Assembly (NCBI GenBank): GCA_013151735.1
Contig: JAADHR010000062.1
Span: 1 to 34,815, forward strand
Direction of reading: 5' to 3'
Length of the DNA stretch: 34,815 nt
Origin: Calditrichota bacterium
Lineage (GTDB): Bacteria > Zhuqueibacterota > JdFR-76 > BMS3Abin05
Shown here: positions 24,317 to 33,144 of the stretch, piece by piece
Position numbering within the stretch: the stretch's first letter is position 1
How the letters are laid out: each line of letters starts with the position of its first letter
Notes under the pieces: model-generated
Databases searched by the model: none
The model's input: only the letters and a program-made list of their open reading frames with translations
Told to the model about the DNA's origin: nothing
Made by a program: the position numbers and the translations under genes

Positions 24317-26398
24317 TTAGCGAATGATTAAAATTTTTGTACTGAGGATTTCAGCCCCCACTTTCATTTTTACCAGGTACACCCCGGAACTGACCAGATG
24401 TCCCCATTGATCCCTGCCATTCCAGATGGCTTCATAGTGTCCCGGCTGGTAGGTTGCCTGAACCAGTACCAGGATGAGCCGTCCCGTTACATCATAAATA
24501 CGAATCTCAACCGGATAGCTGGATTTTGCGCCCGAAATTTTAAACACCACGTGCGTAAAAGATTGGCCGTTTTCCGGCATAAATGGATTGGGGTAGCTGT
24601 TCAGCAACTGGAATTGTTCAGGCGGGGAATTATTTTCAGTCAAGTTTTGTTCCACTTCAGTGCCAGGCGGATTATTCGGCTGCGTTTGCTGAAAGCTGGT
24701 GTATTTGGTTACAATCCCGTAGAGAATACTCAGGCGAATGATTTCCTTTTTGTATTCCTGGCCCTGATTGCTGTTTTCACCCACGATATCAATCAAAGCC
24801 AGCAAATAGTCGATTTTCTTTTTGGCCCACATTTTCGGGATAAAAAGATTTTTGGTGGAATCCCCCGAAAAGGTCACATCGTAATTGAATGTGAGGGAAT
24901 CCTTAACCCCGCGGCCGCTCAAAGTGACGGTAGCCGCCCCGGGGGTTTTGTAGCGACCCAACAGTACCAACTGCTCCCCCACAAAAATATCCGGAATCCG
25001 CACCGGATAAACCTCGTAAACATCCCCGCCATTAAAAGCCACCGAAATGTTCTGAAGCAGCGGGTTTTGAATCTTATTGTAAAATGCAGCAATTCGATCC
25101 CGCACATCTCCCTGATCCATTACATATTGTGCCAGGCCGTCGTTTTGTTCCGCCAGGGACGTCAACAGGTAGCGTTCCACATCGGCTCCCACACCAAATA
25201 CGAACAAGCGCACATTTTTGGTGTTGGCGGCCTTTACATCGTCCAGGATTTGCTGGGAATCCGTTGTTCCTACTGTGGCCACGCCATCCGTCAGAAAAAT
25301 AATAATATTTTCCGTTGTGTCCGGCATGGATTGATTGAGCGCTTTAAGCAGGGCCTCATGAATGTTGGTGCCTCCACCCGGTTGAATAGCATTTACAAAA
25401 TCCACCCCGCTGTTAATATTGTTTTGAGTGGCGGGAACCAACTCTTGCCGAAATTCAGATGTTCCATCACTAAACGAAATAATATTGAAATGATCGGCCT
25501 CGTTCAAGTGCCTCAGACAGTAAGAGGCCGCATCTTTGGCCTGCTGCATTTTTACCCATTTCATGCTGCCCGATTTGTCAATCACAAAGGTGAAATATTT
25601 GTCAAGAATTTCCCCTTGCGATGTCTCCGGGTTGGGTTCCGCCAGCATTAAAAAGTAGCCGTCACTGGTGTCAGGCTTCATGCTCAATAAAAACACACCC
25701 AATTCCTTTTGCGACACTTTGTAGGTAAACGCTAAATCTTCATTCGGGCTGAAGGAGGTTGCCGAATAAAAAAGCGACGCAAGCGTGTCTCCCACCTCCA
25801 ATGATTGAGGGGTAAAATTCTCTAAGTTTACATCCACCAGGGTTCGTTGGGAATGAATGGTCACGGAGAATGCCAGGGAATCGAGCGGATGTTTTTCAAA
25901 ATTGCCCAGATCCAGCGGATAATCATATTGCATTTTTCCGGAATTATAGCTGAGGAGTTCCATGTAGGTGAGATGAACCACCAATTCCGAATCCGGAGGC
26001 AGTGTATCCAGAAATGTAAAAAAGAAGGGACTTTTTCCAAAGTAATCCAAATAGGTATAGTCGGGATAGCCTCCCGGATTGGTGGCCGTCGTGTCCATGG
26101 GCTGCCCCACAATTTGGGCCGTAAAATGTTTCCCGTTCATGTCCCAGTTGAAACCGGTTACCACGGCCTTCAACGGCATGGGGAATCCGTATTTCATAAC
26201 CACAGAATCACCCGTGGTGTTTTTAAACGTTTGGCGCGCAACCGTAATAGCCACCTGATTATTTACTTCAACTGAGACTTCCACGCGCGTGGGCGTCAGG
26301 TAGGTTTTGGATTGATTCATCACCTTAATAAGACCGCCGGCCTGTGCGAATGCCGGAATCATCCAAATCGCAATCAAAATGAATAATAACCGTTTCAT
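24317..26398 (-). CDS. Secreted VIT-vWA domain protein with C-terminal FlgD-like/T9SS-type sorting module
   Basis: About 693 residues. A signal peptide (MKRLLFILIAIWMIPAFAQA) is followed by a VIT domain (about 25-180, as in inter-alpha-trypsin inhibitor heavy chains), then a vWA domain with MIDAS motif DKSGS near residue 272 and FLTDGVATVG later. The last 90 residues (LLNSYPNPF, then IYDVTGRLI, WNGRDQWG and SSGVYLVKM) are a FlgD-like Ig fold of the type used as a C-terminal secretion signal in T9SS bacteria. The ATG is fixed by GGGAGAG 5-6 bp upstream. Such proteins bind ligands via a metal at the vWA site, probably at the cell surface. The next gene upstream is a clear paralogue; both lie in the same orientation about 160 bp apart. 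Confidence 0.9.
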   Translation of the reverse strand: MKRLLFILIAIWMIPAFAQAGGLIKVMNQSKTYLTPTRVEVSVEVNNQVAITVARQTFKNTTGDSVVMKYGFPMPLKAVVTGFNWDMNGKHFTAQIVGQPMDTTATNPGGYPDYTYLDYFGKSPFFFTFLDTLPPDSELVVHLTYMELLSYNSGKMQYDYPLDLGNFEKHPLDSLAFSVTIHSQRTLVDVNLENFTPQSLEVGDTLASLFYSATSFSPNEDLAFTYKVSQKELGVFLLSMKPDTSDGYFLMLAEPNPETSQGEILDKYFTFVIDKSGSMKWVKMQQAKDAASYCLRHLNEADHFNIISFSDGTSEFRQELVPATQNNINSGVDFVNAIQPGGGTNIHEALLKALNQSMPDTTENIIIFLTDGVATVGTTDSQQILDDVKAANTKNVRLFVFGVGADVERYLLTSLAEQNDGLAQYVMDQGDVRDRIAAFYNKIQNPLLQNISVAFNGGDVYEVYPVRIPDIFVGEQLVLLGRYKTPGAATVTLSGRGVKDSLTFNYDVTFSGDSTKNLFIPKMWAKKKIDYLLALIDIVGENSNQGQEYKKEIIRLSILYGIVTKYTSFQQTQPNNPPGTEVEQNLTENNSPPEQFQLLNSYPNPFMPENGQSFTHVVFKISGAKSSYPVEIRIYDVTGRLILVLVQATYQPGHYEAIWNGRDQWGHLVSSGVYLVKMKVGAEILSTKILIIR

Positions 26399-26557
26399 GG
26401 CACTCTCCCTGATTTTTGGTTTTTCATGATACATTCCCCTGATAGAATGAATCGGAGTTAAACCCCCATTGTGATTTGTTCAAGTCAAATAAATCGATAA
26501 AATTTCCTCCATTTTATTTTTGGTTGACGCTAATGACCTGCGGCAATATGAACAAAA

Positions 26558-28654
26558 TTATTTCAACAAAATAAGCTTTCGGGATTGATGAAATGGGCCT
26601 GCATCTAAAACCACCAGATAAACACCGCTGGCCACTTCTATTCCGGAATGGTCCGTGCCATTCCAGACGATGCGGTACAGTCCCGGTTTTTGGAGCTTGT
26701 GGACCAGCACTTTTATCAGCTTTCCGGTTAAATCGTAAATCTTCAGAGAAACGGAAATCGCCTGGCTTCCCTCCGGAATGACGTAACTGATTTGCGTGCT
26801 TTGATTAAACGGATTGGGATAATTCTGCAGTAAGGCAAACCGGTTCGGAAGGGATGCGGTTTTTTGTCCGGAAATCCCCGTGCCCGGCGGATTGTTTGGG
26901 TTCGAAATAAAGGCCGTGTAGGGGGTCAGAATGCCGTAGCGAAGACTTAAATCGATCACCTGATCGACCAATTCCTCCTTTTCTCCATAGATCTGAATTT
27001 GCCCCATCAGGTAATTAATTTTCTTTTGGGCCCATAACCGCGGCACGAAGCGGTCGCCGCCGGACGTGTCGGGGAAGAAAGCCGTCTGGCTCAAGCGCAG
27101 AGAATCCGATTTGATTTTTCCTCGGAGGGTGACTGTAAATTGCCCGCCGTTCCGGTAACGCCCCAGTTCCAGGACCTGGCTTCCCCAAAAGAGATCCGGC
27201 AGTGTTTTGGGGTACCAATCCCAGCATTGAAGCCCCTCGATGGAAATCTTAAGATTTGTTAAAACCGGTTTGCTTATTCTTTCGAAGAGATGTCTCACAA
27301 CCAGGGCAATGCTGTCATCGGCCGTGATAAATGTGGGATAACCGCCGTTTCCATACGCCAGATCCGCCAGAAGGGCTCTGCTGACCTCGTCTCCCACACC
27401 AAATGTGAAGAGATGGGCATCCGCCGTGTTCCGGTCCTGCGCATGTTCGACGATTTTAGCGATGTTCATTTCGCCCCAGGTGGGGTAGCCGTCCGTCAGA
27501 AAAACAATGGTATTCAGTGTGGAATCACCAAAGGATTGACCGAGGGCTGTTTTCAGTGCCAGATCGATGTTTGTCAAGCCCACGGCGTACAATTGGAAAA
27601 CAAATGTGCGGGCGGCGGAAATGTTTTCCGGAGTGGCCGGTACCAGGTCGGAATGAAAGGGCACCACATTGGTACCAAATGAAATGATATTAAAGCGATC
27701 TTTCGGCCGGAGGTGATCCAGAAAATCATTCATGGCTTCTTTTAGCTGTGACAGGCGTTCGCCCTCCATGCTTCCCGAAACATCCGCAACAAACACGATG
27801 TTTTTGGGAATGATTTCATCCGGAGCCAGGCTGTCGGGAGGGGTGATCCAGAGCACGTAAAAGGAATCCATCCCGAACGAGTCGGAGGGAACCGGTTTGT
27901 ACGTCAACACATTGACCTGAAAGCCCTGGCGAACGGTTTCAAATTTCAGAATAAAATCCCGGTCCGGGTAGAAATTCTCATCTCCAAAAACGACTGTGTA
28001 GTGCTTATCGGACAGTTTCTCAATTTTTATCGCTGTTGATCCTTCGTGCGATGGCGAGCGAAACATTTTGTATGAAAATTGACTTTGGGCGTCAATAGAC
28101 AAACTAACCCGCTCCAGGGGTTTGGGAGAAAGGGCCGTGGTGTTCAGGAAGAATTTGTAGGTGACCGCGCCGAAATCATAGGACAAAAGTTCCGTGTAAG
28201 TAATTTCAAAGCGAATGTCCGAGTTGGGGTCCACCGGTGCAATGCGGAGCCGAAACAGGTTGTTTCCCAGATGTTCCAGTAATGCCGGATCCAGGAGCCG
28301 TCGAACTTCCCGTTCGTATTCCTGAACCGCTTGCTGTCGCTCCCGAATGGCTGCTTCGTAGCGTTTTCCATTGTACCAGTAGACCAACCGGGTCACAACG
28401 GCCTTTTCCGGAAGAGGAAACACAAAAAATGCTTCCACGCGCCAGTTCATATCATTGTGAAATATTTCATCCATGTGGGTGGAGGCAATTTGATCCCGAA
28501 TGGTTGTGGTGACGTCGACGGATTTAATCCAGACTTTTTGGTAGGTTTCGGTTGAATGAAAACGCTTTACGAAGAGGACGCCCACAGCAGAGACTTCCGA
28601 TACTGTTCCCAAAAGGAACAATAAGGCCAGAAAGCCAATTACGTGTTTTTTCAT
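26558..28654 (-). CDS. Second secreted VIT-vWA domain protein with C-terminal FlgD-like/T9SS-type module
   Basis: 698 residues. Same architecture as its neighbour: signal peptide (VIGFLALLFLLGTVSEVSA), VIT domain (about 25-200, with the EAFFVFPLPEKAVVTRL pattern), vWA domain with MIDAS DVSGSM near residue 290 and IVFLTDGYPTWGE, and a C-terminal FlgD-like module (LLQNYPNPFN, IYDLTGKLI, WNGTDHSG, ASGVYLVVLD). It also has a longer, Arg/Glu-rich segment after the VIT core (RERQQAVQEYEREVRR), typical of VIT domains. The paralogues diverge strongly outside motifs, so the duplication is old. It likely acts at the outer surface. T9SS genes themselves are not in the window. Confidence 0.9.
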   Translation of the reverse strand: MKKHVIGFLALLFLLGTVSEVSAVGVLFVKRFHSTETYQKVWIKSVDVTTTIRDQIASTHMDEIFHNDMNWRVEAFFVFPLPEKAVVTRLVYWYNGKRYEAAIRERQQAVQEYEREVRRLLDPALLEHLGNNLFRLRIAPVDPNSDIRFEITYTELLSYDFGAVTYKFFLNTTALSPKPLERVSLSIDAQSQFSYKMFRSPSHEGSTAIKIEKLSDKHYTVVFGDENFYPDRDFILKFETVRQGFQVNVLTYKPVPSDSFGMDSFYVLWITPPDSLAPDEIIPKNIVFVADVSGSMEGERLSQLKEAMNDFLDHLRPKDRFNIISFGTNVVPFHSDLVPATPENISAARTFVFQLYAVGLTNIDLALKTALGQSFGDSTLNTIVFLTDGYPTWGEMNIAKIVEHAQDRNTADAHLFTFGVGDEVSRALLADLAYGNGGYPTFITADDSIALVVRHLFERISKPVLTNLKISIEGLQCWDWYPKTLPDLFWGSQVLELGRYRNGGQFTVTLRGKIKSDSLRLSQTAFFPDTSGGDRFVPRLWAQKKINYLMGQIQIYGEKEELVDQVIDLSLRYGILTPYTAFISNPNNPPGTGISGQKTASLPNRFALLQNYPNPFNQSTQISYVIPEGSQAISVSLKIYDLTGKLIKVLVHKLQKPGLYRIVWNGTDHSGIEVASGVYLVVLDAGPFHQSRKLILLK

Positions 28655-28946
28655 AATGCACCCCGCTAATATTTTGTTCTGAATCGGTTGGAAAGAAGGA
28701 GTGATTGATAAATCAAAGAACGTCCGGAGTCATTAGACAGGTACGCAAGAATTAAACCATTCTTTCTTCAGAGGGGAATTATTATTAACAATTAAATATA
28801 TTTAAATTTTAGGCATTATTCAAGAAATTCTTGTAAACTGTCTAACCTGCATTATGTGCAAATTTTTGTCAAAAAGACCTGAAGTCACGAAGGTTATGCC
28901 CATTAAAATTGGCGACCCTTGACCAATCAGAAAATTTCAATTGCTT
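28655..28946. other. Intergenic region between the VIT-vWA gene and the cytochrome operon
   Basis: This A/T-rich 292-bp stretch holds no supported gene. An imperfect long-range pair TTAGACAG (about 28733) and CTGTCTAA (about 28838) was noticed but its spacing is about 100 bp. No terminator for the cytochrome operon was seen here. Confidence 0.4.
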
Positions 28947-29699
28947 CTATCTTGGGGATAGCTTTTTTAGAGATGTGTCCATTTGTTCGATCTGTTCAAT
29001 AATAGCATCCAGGTCGAAGCGATGCCATTCCAGTTTGGCCGAATAGAGATAAGATTGCGCCTGTTGCAAATAAAGCGCGTTGGATGATCCTTTCTTTGGG
29101 TGATAAAGCTTCGTATCCGCTTTCAGAAGCGATTTGCTTTCTCTAAGCAGAAGCAAAACCGCTTTTGCCTTTTGCGGAATATAAGGAAAGAGGCCGGCCC
29201 TGTCGTTATGGCATCTCATACAAACATTTGCAATATCGCCCGGATTTAGAACGGTTGTTACCATTGACCCGTGGCACGTTACACAGTTGGGCCCCTTACC
29301 CGTTACTTCAAGTTTCTTGAAATGATAGCTCTGAGTAAATTTGTAAAACTCAGCTCCGTGGCAACTCCCGCAGGTGGATGGGATGTTTTTGTAGTAAACC
29401 TTGCTTTTTGAATTACTCGAACTTAAAACACCCCGGTGTGCAGTGGTTTTATCTTTGGCTTCAGGATTGCCGCCGTGACATTTATCGCATGTGACGCCGT
29501 GTTTCTGATGGATTGAACCCGTCCAACTGTGCGACTTCACTCCAATAAAATTACTGGTCGGAAGTTTTGAATGACAACTTACGCAACTATTTTTTGTCGT
29601 TTTGCTTTCAGAAGAATAACTGACGGACGACATGAAAAAAGGACCGCCAAACAGGCTGAGCAAAAGGATAACTCTCAAAATGGATTTCGTCGTTAACAT
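28947..29699 (-). CDS. Pentaheme c-type cytochrome
   Basis: 250 residues with an N-terminal signal peptide or anchor (ILRVILLLSLFGGPFF). Five CxxCH heme motifs are visible: CVSCH, CDKCH, CGSCH, CVTCH and CMRCH. The C-terminal 70 residues are helical and lack heme motifs. The start is set by AGAGGT before ATG. It is the last gene of the Rieske/cytochrome b operon, 8 bp after the cytochrome b gene, so it is probably a periplasmic redox partner of that complex. The motif order resembles the other pentaheme protein of the operon (SIHQ..G..C..CHGGNP in both), so they look like paralogues. Confidence 0.9.
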   Translation of the reverse strand: MLTTKSILRVILLLSLFGGPFFMSSVSYSSESKTTKNSCVSCHSKLPTSNFIGVKSHSWTGSIHQKHGVTCDKCHGGNPEAKDKTTAHRGVLSSSNSKSKVYYKNIPSTCGSCHGAEFYKFTQSYHFKKLEVTGKGPNCVTCHGSMVTTVLNPGDIANVCMRCHNDRAGLFPYIPQKAKAVLLLLRESKSLLKADTKLYHPKKGSSNALYLQQAQSYLYSAKLEWHRFDLDAIIEQIEQMDTSLKKLSPR

Positions 29700-29707
29700 A
29701 TTTACCT

Positions 29708-30946
29708 CTACTTTTTTTCCTTATTATAAAGATGCAACAGGACATACGAAATACTCCAGGCGGCCAGGCTGGCACCCACAGTGTAGATTATCATTCGTGT
29801 GGGGGTAATGTTCAGCACATCAATATAGCCTGCAGCGGCGAGCATGCTGAGGAAAACGCCGCCCCCAATTCCAAATGACGTCATAAATGGCCGATGAAGA
29901 GGATTTTCGATGTAGTTTTGGGGTTTCTTTACCCGGTCAAGAAATGGAATGAGAGCAAAGACAAGAATAGTTAAGCCGGGGAAGATAACCCCGCCAATCG
30001 TTTCGGGTGTAAATTTGCCACCCAAAATGGAAAATGCCAGATCCCCCGGAAGCAATTTCAGGCATCCGTACACAACCAGAAAGTACCAGTCCGGCCGCAT
30101 AACGGGCGTTCCCGGGGAAGGCGGTCCGTAATCTTCGATCGGATTCAGGGGGATATACGTTGCGATCAGGACAACCACAAATAATAAAAAGAAAAAGAAG
30201 GCGATACTAATTAGCATTTGTTCGGGCCAGATGGGTATTCCGATGAGCTGTTTTCCGCCTTCGGATTCCTTCCTGCCCTTATTGGCAAGGGGTTCCGTGT
30301 GTTTCTGTTTGATCAGTATGATCATATGCAATCCGATGAGACCCAAGAGCAGTATGGGGATCAGCATAACGTGCATGAAAAAAAACCGGGGTACCGTGTA
30401 GGGAGAAGGAAAATCCCCGGCGAATAGAAGCCTGGATATCCAGTTGCCAATCCACGGTACAGACTTCGCAATGTAATAGGCAATGGATGTGGCCGTAACC
30501 GAAAAATTGCTGTAGGGCAACAGGTAGCCGGTAAACGCTGCAAACATGGCCAACGCCCAGAGTCCCAGACCGATAAGCCAGTTGATTTCCCGTGGCTTTC
30601 TGTAGGCAGACGTAAAATAAATTCTCATTAAGTGTGCCAATATGGCCGCAATCATTATCATCGCCGACCAATGGTGGATGCGCCGTATGATCATGCCCAT
30701 GGGCAGCAGATCCGTCCTGACCACACTTGCATAAGCGGATGGAACCATGGCGCCAAACAAGGATACCATTTTTGAAGAGGGTTCATAGAGAAATCCCAGG
30801 AAGATCCCCGTTATGACAAGCGTAATAAATGAAAATAATGCGATCTCTCCGAATAAAAATGTGGGGTGTGTCGGAAATGTTTTTGTCAGGAACTTCGCGT
30901 TGAATTTCTTAAGTTCCAGTCTTTCATCAAGCCATTTAAGGATCAT
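29708..30946 (-). CDS. Cytochrome b (b/b6-type, fused N- and C-terminal halves)
   Basis: 412 residues, multi-pass membrane protein. The two pairs of heme-b histidines are visible in RRIHHWSAMIMIAAILAHLMRIYF and HVMLIPILLLGLIGLHMIILI. The Qo-site motif reads PDWYF (normally PEWY). The Asp variant is known from low-potential, menaquinone-using bc complexes, so quinone type menaquinone is inferred. The length matches a full cytochrome b rather than the split b6/subunit IV. It lies 18 bp after the Rieske gene, in one operon with two pentaheme cytochromes, and together they form a quinol:cytochrome c oxidoreductase. Confidence 0.93.
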   Translation of the reverse strand: MILKWLDERLELKKFNAKFLTKTFPTHPTFLFGEIALFSFITLVITGIFLGFLYEPSSKMVSLFGAMVPSAYASVVRTDLLPMGMIIRRIHHWSAMIMIAAILAHLMRIYFTSAYRKPREINWLIGLGLWALAMFAAFTGYLLPYSNFSVTATSIAYYIAKSVPWIGNWISRLLFAGDFPSPYTVPRFFFMHVMLIPILLLGLIGLHMIILIKQKHTEPLANKGRKESEGGKQLIGIPIWPEQMLISIAFFFFLLFVVVLIATYIPLNPIEDYGPPSPGTPVMRPDWYFLVVYGCLKLLPGDLAFSILGGKFTPETIGGVIFPGLTILVFALIPFLDRVKKPQNYIENPLHRPFMTSFGIGGGVFLSMLAAAGYIDVLNITPTRMIIYTVGASLAAWSISYVLLHLYNKEKK

Positions 30947-30964
30947 TTTGAAACCTTTGCCTCC

Positions 30965-31582
30965 TTATACCTGTGGCCCGATCGGCCCGGTAAAATCACT
31001 TGTAAATACCATTGTTCCGTCATCCTGTATTTTGATCCCGATCTGTGCGAGTGGAATGGGTGCAGGCCCGGCAACCACCTTTGCACCGCTTGTGGGATCG
31101 AATATGCTGTTGTGACAAAAGCATTCGGTGTAAGATGTCTCCGGGAGTTTTTTGTTTTTGACCCAGGAAACAATACAGCCAAGATGGGTGCAGATGGCAC
31201 TGTAGGCCACAACACCTCGGTCCGTGAGATCAATGTGAGTGGGTTTCTTGTATTCTTTTTCTTCCAGTTTGATCAGCTGAACCAGGTTTGCAGGGTTTGA
31301 TGTTTTGCCTTCGGGGTAGGCCAACACCGCATCCCCAATTTGTAATGATGAAAAATCCACATAAGATCCCGTGTGTTCGCCTTTTGCATAGATGAGTTTG
31401 TCTCCCTGTTTTATGGTGGATACGTAGCCACCACCCCCCTTTTTGGATGGGGATAAAATTTTGAGCAAGGATAAAAGAGAAACAAATACCGCCCCGATAG
31501 AAGCCAGGATGACGCCAATCGTGAATTTTCTTCGCGTTATTCCCTTCTTTTCCTGGTTGTCGGTGGTTTTTTGATCTACCAT
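30965..31582 (-). CDS. Rieske iron-sulfur protein
   Basis: 205 residues. An N-terminal twin-arginine-like motif (ITRRKFTIG) precedes the single transmembrane helix (about 22-42). The [2Fe-2S] site is formed by CTHLGC and CFCHNS, which contain the two Cys, two His ligands and the two disulfide cysteines; the second box has Phe and Asn where mitochondrial-type proteins have Pro and Gly. GPAPIPL downstream is the usual proline loop. It oxidises quinol at the Qo site together with cytochrome b. The start overlaps the preceding small membrane protein by 7 bp, with GGAGGAGG as ribosome binding site. Confidence 0.95.
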   Translation of the reverse strand: MVDQKTTDNQEKKGITRRKFTIGVILASIGAVFVSLLSLLKILSPSKKGGGGYVSTIKQGDKLIYAKGEHTGSYVDFSSLQIGDAVLAYPEGKTSNPANLVQLIKLEEKEYKKPTHIDLTDRGVVAYSAICTHLGCIVSWVKNKKLPETSYTECFCHNSIFDPTSGAKVVAGPAPIPLAQIGIKIQDDGTMVFTSDFTGPIGPQV

Positions 31583-31839
31583 AACATTTCCTCCTCCCGA
31601 TCCTCTGATACTTCCCGGAATGGTATAAAATATCTTGCAAACAAGACAATATTAATTCCTGCAATTAGAAATTCAAAAGATAAAAGGGTCCCCAATAAAT
31701 AATTACTTCCCTTTCCGGAAACCAAAAGATAAGCGAATACGATGGCAACCCCGGCCATAATAAGGGAAAGGATTATAATTGCGGCCATTGCAGCCGGAGA
31801 AAAGGAGGCCCTTCTTTCGTGTAGAATTCTAAAACTCAT
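31576..31839 (-). CDS. Small membrane protein of the cytochrome bc operon
   Basis: 87 residues, with two transmembrane segments (AAMAAIIILSLIMAGVAIVF and a second near residues 47-66) and an acidic C-terminal tail (VSEDREEEMLW). No recognised family. An upstream start would add 14 residues; the ATG at 31839 overlaps the end region of the pentaheme gene and has GGAAAAAG upstream. It sits between the upstream pentaheme and Rieske genes and is probably a small accessory subunit of the quinol-oxidising complex. That role is inferred from position only. Confidence 0.7.
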   Translation of the reverse strand: MSFRILHERRASFSPAAMAAIIILSLIMAGVAIVFAYLLVSGKGSNYLLGTLLSFEFLIAGINIVLFARYFIPFREVSEDREEEMLW

Positions 31840-31840
31840 G

Positions 31841-32572
31841 TTACTTTTTCCTTTCCAGAACAAAATAAATAAGGTAGGCAATGATTAACAAAACCAAAAT
31901 GGCTCCAAATGCGATAAAACCTATCTGAAAAGAACCGAGTTCTTCCGGAAATTCAGCCAGCAGCGGAGGCTTCCCACTGGTTTTTTCGCTGGCTATTTTT
32001 ATCTTTATCTTGGAAAGCGTAATGATCGTCGTTTTGGTTACACTCATCGGGTCAATCTGATCGAATCCCTCCGTGTTTTTGTGGCAACTCTCACATGCCT
32101 TTGGAACGGATGGCATGGAATTATTGTGGGCATTGTGACAGGTTACGCACGACGGCCCGCCCTTATTTTCAAGATACGCTTTGCCCATGATGCTGTTTTT
32201 ATATCGCTTGACGGATTCACTATGGCATTGGGCGCACATATCAAACATATCCTGCCCTGTGGGAACACCGGAAAACCCATCGGCTGGTGACATCGCAAGA
32301 GCCTGAACAGCCGAACGCCGCTCATCCGTTAAATCTTTTATATTTCCAAGTTTCACGTCCGGATTCCCGCCATGGCAATCTTCACACATTATTCCATTCT
32401 GCTGATGGATTGAACCCTTCCATTCCAAAGCGGGTTTTGCAAGATCGCCGCCAAGAAACGTATGGCATGTAATACAGGCATTTTGTTCATTTGGATTGGC
32501 GTTTCCTTTTTGGATGGGAAAACTTAGCAGTAATACTGCAATGAATAAGAAACGATATCTGTGTCTGATCAT
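31841..32572 (-). CDS. Membrane-anchored pentaheme c-type cytochrome
   Basis: 243 residues with signal peptide (FLFIAVLLLSFPIQKGNA). Five CxxCH motifs are visible: CITCH, CEDCH, CAQCH, CVTCH and CESCH. A C-terminal transmembrane helix (about 215-236, FIAFGAILVLLIIAYLIYFV) anchors it to the membrane, so the hemes face the periplasm. First gene of the operon, followed by the small membrane protein, Rieske, cytochrome b and the second pentaheme protein. The arrangement (multiheme c plus Rieske/b) is that of alternative bc-type complexes in anaerobic, metal- or acceptor-respiring bacteria; it probably passes electrons from the quinol-oxidising core to periplasmic acceptors. Confidence 0.92.
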   Translation of the reverse strand: MIRHRYRFLFIAVLLLSFPIQKGNANPNEQNACITCHTFLGGDLAKPALEWKGSIHQQNGIMCEDCHGGNPDVKLGNIKDLTDERRSAVQALAMSPADGFSGVPTGQDMFDMCAQCHSESVKRYKNSIMGKAYLENKGGPSCVTCHNAHNNSMPSVPKACESCHKNTEGFDQIDPMSVTKTTIITLSKIKIKIASEKTSGKPPLLAEFPEELGSFQIGFIAFGAILVLLIIAYLIYFVLERKK

Positions 32573-32648
32573 TTTTCCGTTTTTCCCTTTGTCAAAATGA
32601 TATGAAGATGAGTGGAATGTTGCTAATACAACAGGCTAATTTAGTAGC

Positions 32649-32677
32649 AGTATAACAATTTCTATAATAATAATCAA
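32649..32677 (-). promoter_or_regulatory. Predicted promoter of the cytochrome bc/multiheme operon
   Basis: On the minus strand: TTGATT (32672-32677), a 17-bp spacer, TATACT (32649-32654). It lies 77 bp upstream of the first gene. Five of six bases match the -10 and four of six the -35 consensus. Confidence 0.5.
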
Positions 32678-32969
32678 TATTAATTTTGCATTTGAAATTT
32701 TTTTTGAAAGTTAGTTCGGAAATTTCAAATCCAACAAAAGGCCGTTCCCATCGGTTTCTTAATAAAGTCGTCCTGAGCAAAAATGATTTTAGTTAAAGAA
32801 AGCTTTGAAAAAATCAAAATTTCTGACACAGGCAATGGCCCGTAACAAAATAAGATCAACAATTTGTGATAAAAATTAATTTGCCATTAATACGGGATCG
32901 CTTTGCAATCAATTGAAAAATAGGCTTTTACACAATATTTCTCTGTAATTGACTCTCCCCGCCTTCTCT

Positions 32970-32986
32970 CTCCCTTAAAAAGGGAG
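32970..32986. repeat. Possible dispersed intergenic hairpin element
   Basis: CTCCCTT and AAGGGAG pair in a 7-bp stem with an AAA loop, within a pyrimidine/purine-biased stretch (32955-33003). This composition is typical of short dispersed intergenic elements in many genomes, but only one copy is present in the window, so it cannot be confirmed here. Confidence 0.3.
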
Positions 32987-33071
32987 GAGGAGCGAGGGGG
33001 TGGGTTGAAAAAAAAGTTAAATAATAAAATCCGATTTTTTCAAAGCTTTCTTAAAAAACTTGAAAAATTTC

Positions 33072-33100
33072 TTGACAACTTGAAAAATGTTTCGTATATT
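33072..33100 (+). promoter_or_regulatory. Strong housekeeping-type promoter
   Basis: TTGACA at 33072-33077, a 17-bp spacer, TATATT at 33095-33100 (5 of 6 matches). This is the best -35/-10 pair in the window. Transcription would start near 33107, just before or within the palindrome at 33111-33126. Confidence 0.8.
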
Positions 33101-33110
33101 AACTTTGCAA

Positions 33111-33126
33111 TACAAAGTACTTTGTA
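33111..33126. promoter_or_regulatory. Perfect 16-bp palindrome, probable operator
   Basis: TACAAAGTACTTTGTA is a perfect palindrome located at the expected transcription start. A winged-helix regulator is encoded in the same operon (33737-34042), so it is the likely binding protein, acting as an autorepressor. Confidence 0.65.
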
Positions 33127-33144
33127 AAAAATAGAGGAGGTGTT

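Larger units (their letters stand above)
32573..33144. other. Divergent intergenic region between the cytochrome operon and the membrane-protein operon
   Basis: This 572-bp stretch contains no supported gene. From left to right it holds the minus-strand promoter of the cytochrome operon (32649-32677), a purine-rich hairpin CTCCCTT/AAGGGAG (32970-32986) flanked by GC-rich sequence that looks like a dispersed intergenic repeat unit, and the plus-strand promoter and palindrome (33072-33126) of the next operon. Confidence 0.6.

Noticed and set aside
24398-25651. 417-residue plus-strand open frame opposite the first VIT-vWA gene
   Set aside because: It is antisense to a gene with clear domains, signal peptide and terminator. 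The translation is low-complexity with no recognisable domain.
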